Assembly (NCBI RefSeq): GCF_000959365.1
Contig: NZ_CP009555.1
Span: 3,286,001 to 3,350,000 of the forward strand
From: Burkholderia oklahomensis C6786
GTDB lineage: Bacteria; Pseudomonadota; Gammaproteobacteria; Burkholderiales; Burkholderiaceae
Length of the DNA stretch: 64,000 nt
Reading direction: 5' to 3'
Part shown: one piece after another, positions 63,502 through 64,000 of the stretch
Layout of the letters: each line of letters starts with the position of its first letter
Numbering within the stretch: position 1 is the stretch's first letter
Notes under the pieces: model-generated
Told to the model about the DNA's origin: nothing
What the model saw: the letters and a program-made list of their open reading frames with translations, nothing else
Databases searched by the model: none
Position numbers and translations under genes: made by a program

Positions 63502-64000
63502 GGGGCGCGCGCGCATCGTCCGTCGTCGGGTTCGTCGCGGCGCTCGCCGCGGCAATGGCGGCGCTCGCGGGCGGCTGCGGGCCGTCGCGGCAGTCGGAGG
63601 CGCATCCGGTCGCGAATCGGACCGGGGATCAGACCGCGATTCAGACCGCGGATCATCCCGAGCATCGGCCCACGAACCCGGTCGAGAACGCGGCGAGCGA
63701 GCCGGCCGCGCTCGGCGTGACCGTCGTCACGCCCGAGCTGCGGGATTGGGAGACGCGCGAGCATGCGAGCGGCAGCGTCGCCGCGTTCGAGGAGATCGAG
63801 TTGACGGCGCCCGGCGACCTGCCGCTCGCGGACGTGAGCGCGCACGTCGGCGACCGGGTTCGCAAGGGGCAGGCGCTCGCGCGTTTCGATACGGCCGGCC
63901 TCGCGGTGAAGCGCGCCGAGGCGCAGGCGGGCGTCGCCGAGGCGAAAGCGAGGCTCGCGCAGGCGAGCGCGCAGCTCGAGGGCGCGAAGACGCTCGACGC
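63498..64000 (+). CDS. RND efflux periplasmic adaptor lipoprotein (partial, 3' end outside window)
   Basis: First 167 residues of a membrane-fusion protein. It has a lipoprotein signal peptide (VVGFVAALAAAMAALAGGCGPS), a variable spacer with repeated NRTGDQTAIQTADHPEH-type residues, then the biotinyl-lipoyl half-motif GSVAAFEEIELTAPGDLPLADVSAHVGDRVRKGQALARFDTAGL and the beginning of the alpha-helical hairpin (VAEAKARLAQASAQLEGAKTL). The ATG at 63498 overlaps the previous stop by 4 bp. The RND pump gene would be expected next, beyond the right edge. Confidence 0.9.
   Translation, partial: MRGARASSVVGFVAALAAAMAALAGGCGPSRQSEAHPVANRTGDQTAIQTADHPEHRPTNPVENAASEPAALGVTVVTPELRDWETREHASGSVAAFEEIELTAPGDLPLADVSAHVGDRVRKGQALARFDTAGLAVKRAEAQAGVAEAKARLAQASAQLEGAKTLD

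Overview
The window looks like chromosome 1 of a Burkholderia of the pseudomallei group. The DNA is very GC-rich. The housekeeping order (dapC | smc-zipA-ligA-def | map-glnD-rsuA-family, then rpsB-tsf-pyrH-frr-uppS-cdsA-dxr-rseP-bamA-skp-lpxD-fabZ-lpxA-lpxB-rnhB-spoU) is the one expected in beta-proteobacteria. Species assignment is an inference from gene order and protein character; no database search was possible.

Layout. 1-10.2 kb: partial dapC (minus), an EamA transporter, then smc, zipA, ligA and def. 10.3-15.5 kb: a minus-strand group map-glnD-pseudouridine synthase, facing def across a hairpin terminator. 15.5-31.7 kb: one long plus-strand run that joins translation (rpsB, tsf, frr), UMP kinase, isoprenoid and phospholipid synthesis (uppS, cdsA, dxr), envelope quality control (rseP, bamA, skp) and lipid A synthesis (lpxD, fabZ, lpxA, lpxB), ending in rnhB and a SpoU methyltransferase. 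31.9-39 kb: ppsR and ppsA (PEP synthase and its regulator), separated by two secreted-enzyme genes, a sedolisin (S53) and a phytochelatin-synthase-like cysteine enzyme. 39.1-42 kb: the NfeD-stomatin pair, smpB, ratA and rnfH. 42-47 kb: accessory genes (EamA transporter, beta-propeller protein, HTH regulator, DUF899, DUF2182). 47.3-51.2 kb: guaB, a small membrane protein, guaA.

The guaA 3' end, a known integration target for genomic islands, is followed by a decayed, lower-GC stretch (51.2-53.6 kb). It holds a coiled-coil gene interrupted by an in-frame stop, then a clearly AT-rich segment. No integrase is visible.

From 53.97 kb to the right edge lies one flank of what I infer to be a syringomycin-type nonribosomal peptide cluster. 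It contains a tandem thioesterase whose first domain has lost its histidine, two paralogous LuxR-type regulators without an obvious acyl-homoserine-lactone domain, an alpha/beta-hydrolase with a cysteine nucleophile (GICGG) resembling aminoacyl shuttles such as SyrC and CmaE, a free-standing adenylation-carrier didomain with the threonine code DFWNIGMVHK (SyrB1-like), and the outer-membrane and periplasmic parts of an RND efflux system. The promoter region of the threonine gene holds a 20-bp near-palindrome placed like a lux box. The main assembly-line NRPS, any halogenase and the RND pump are not in the window and would be expected to the right. A 16-copy 9-bp tandem repeat lies just upstream of the putative shuttle gene.
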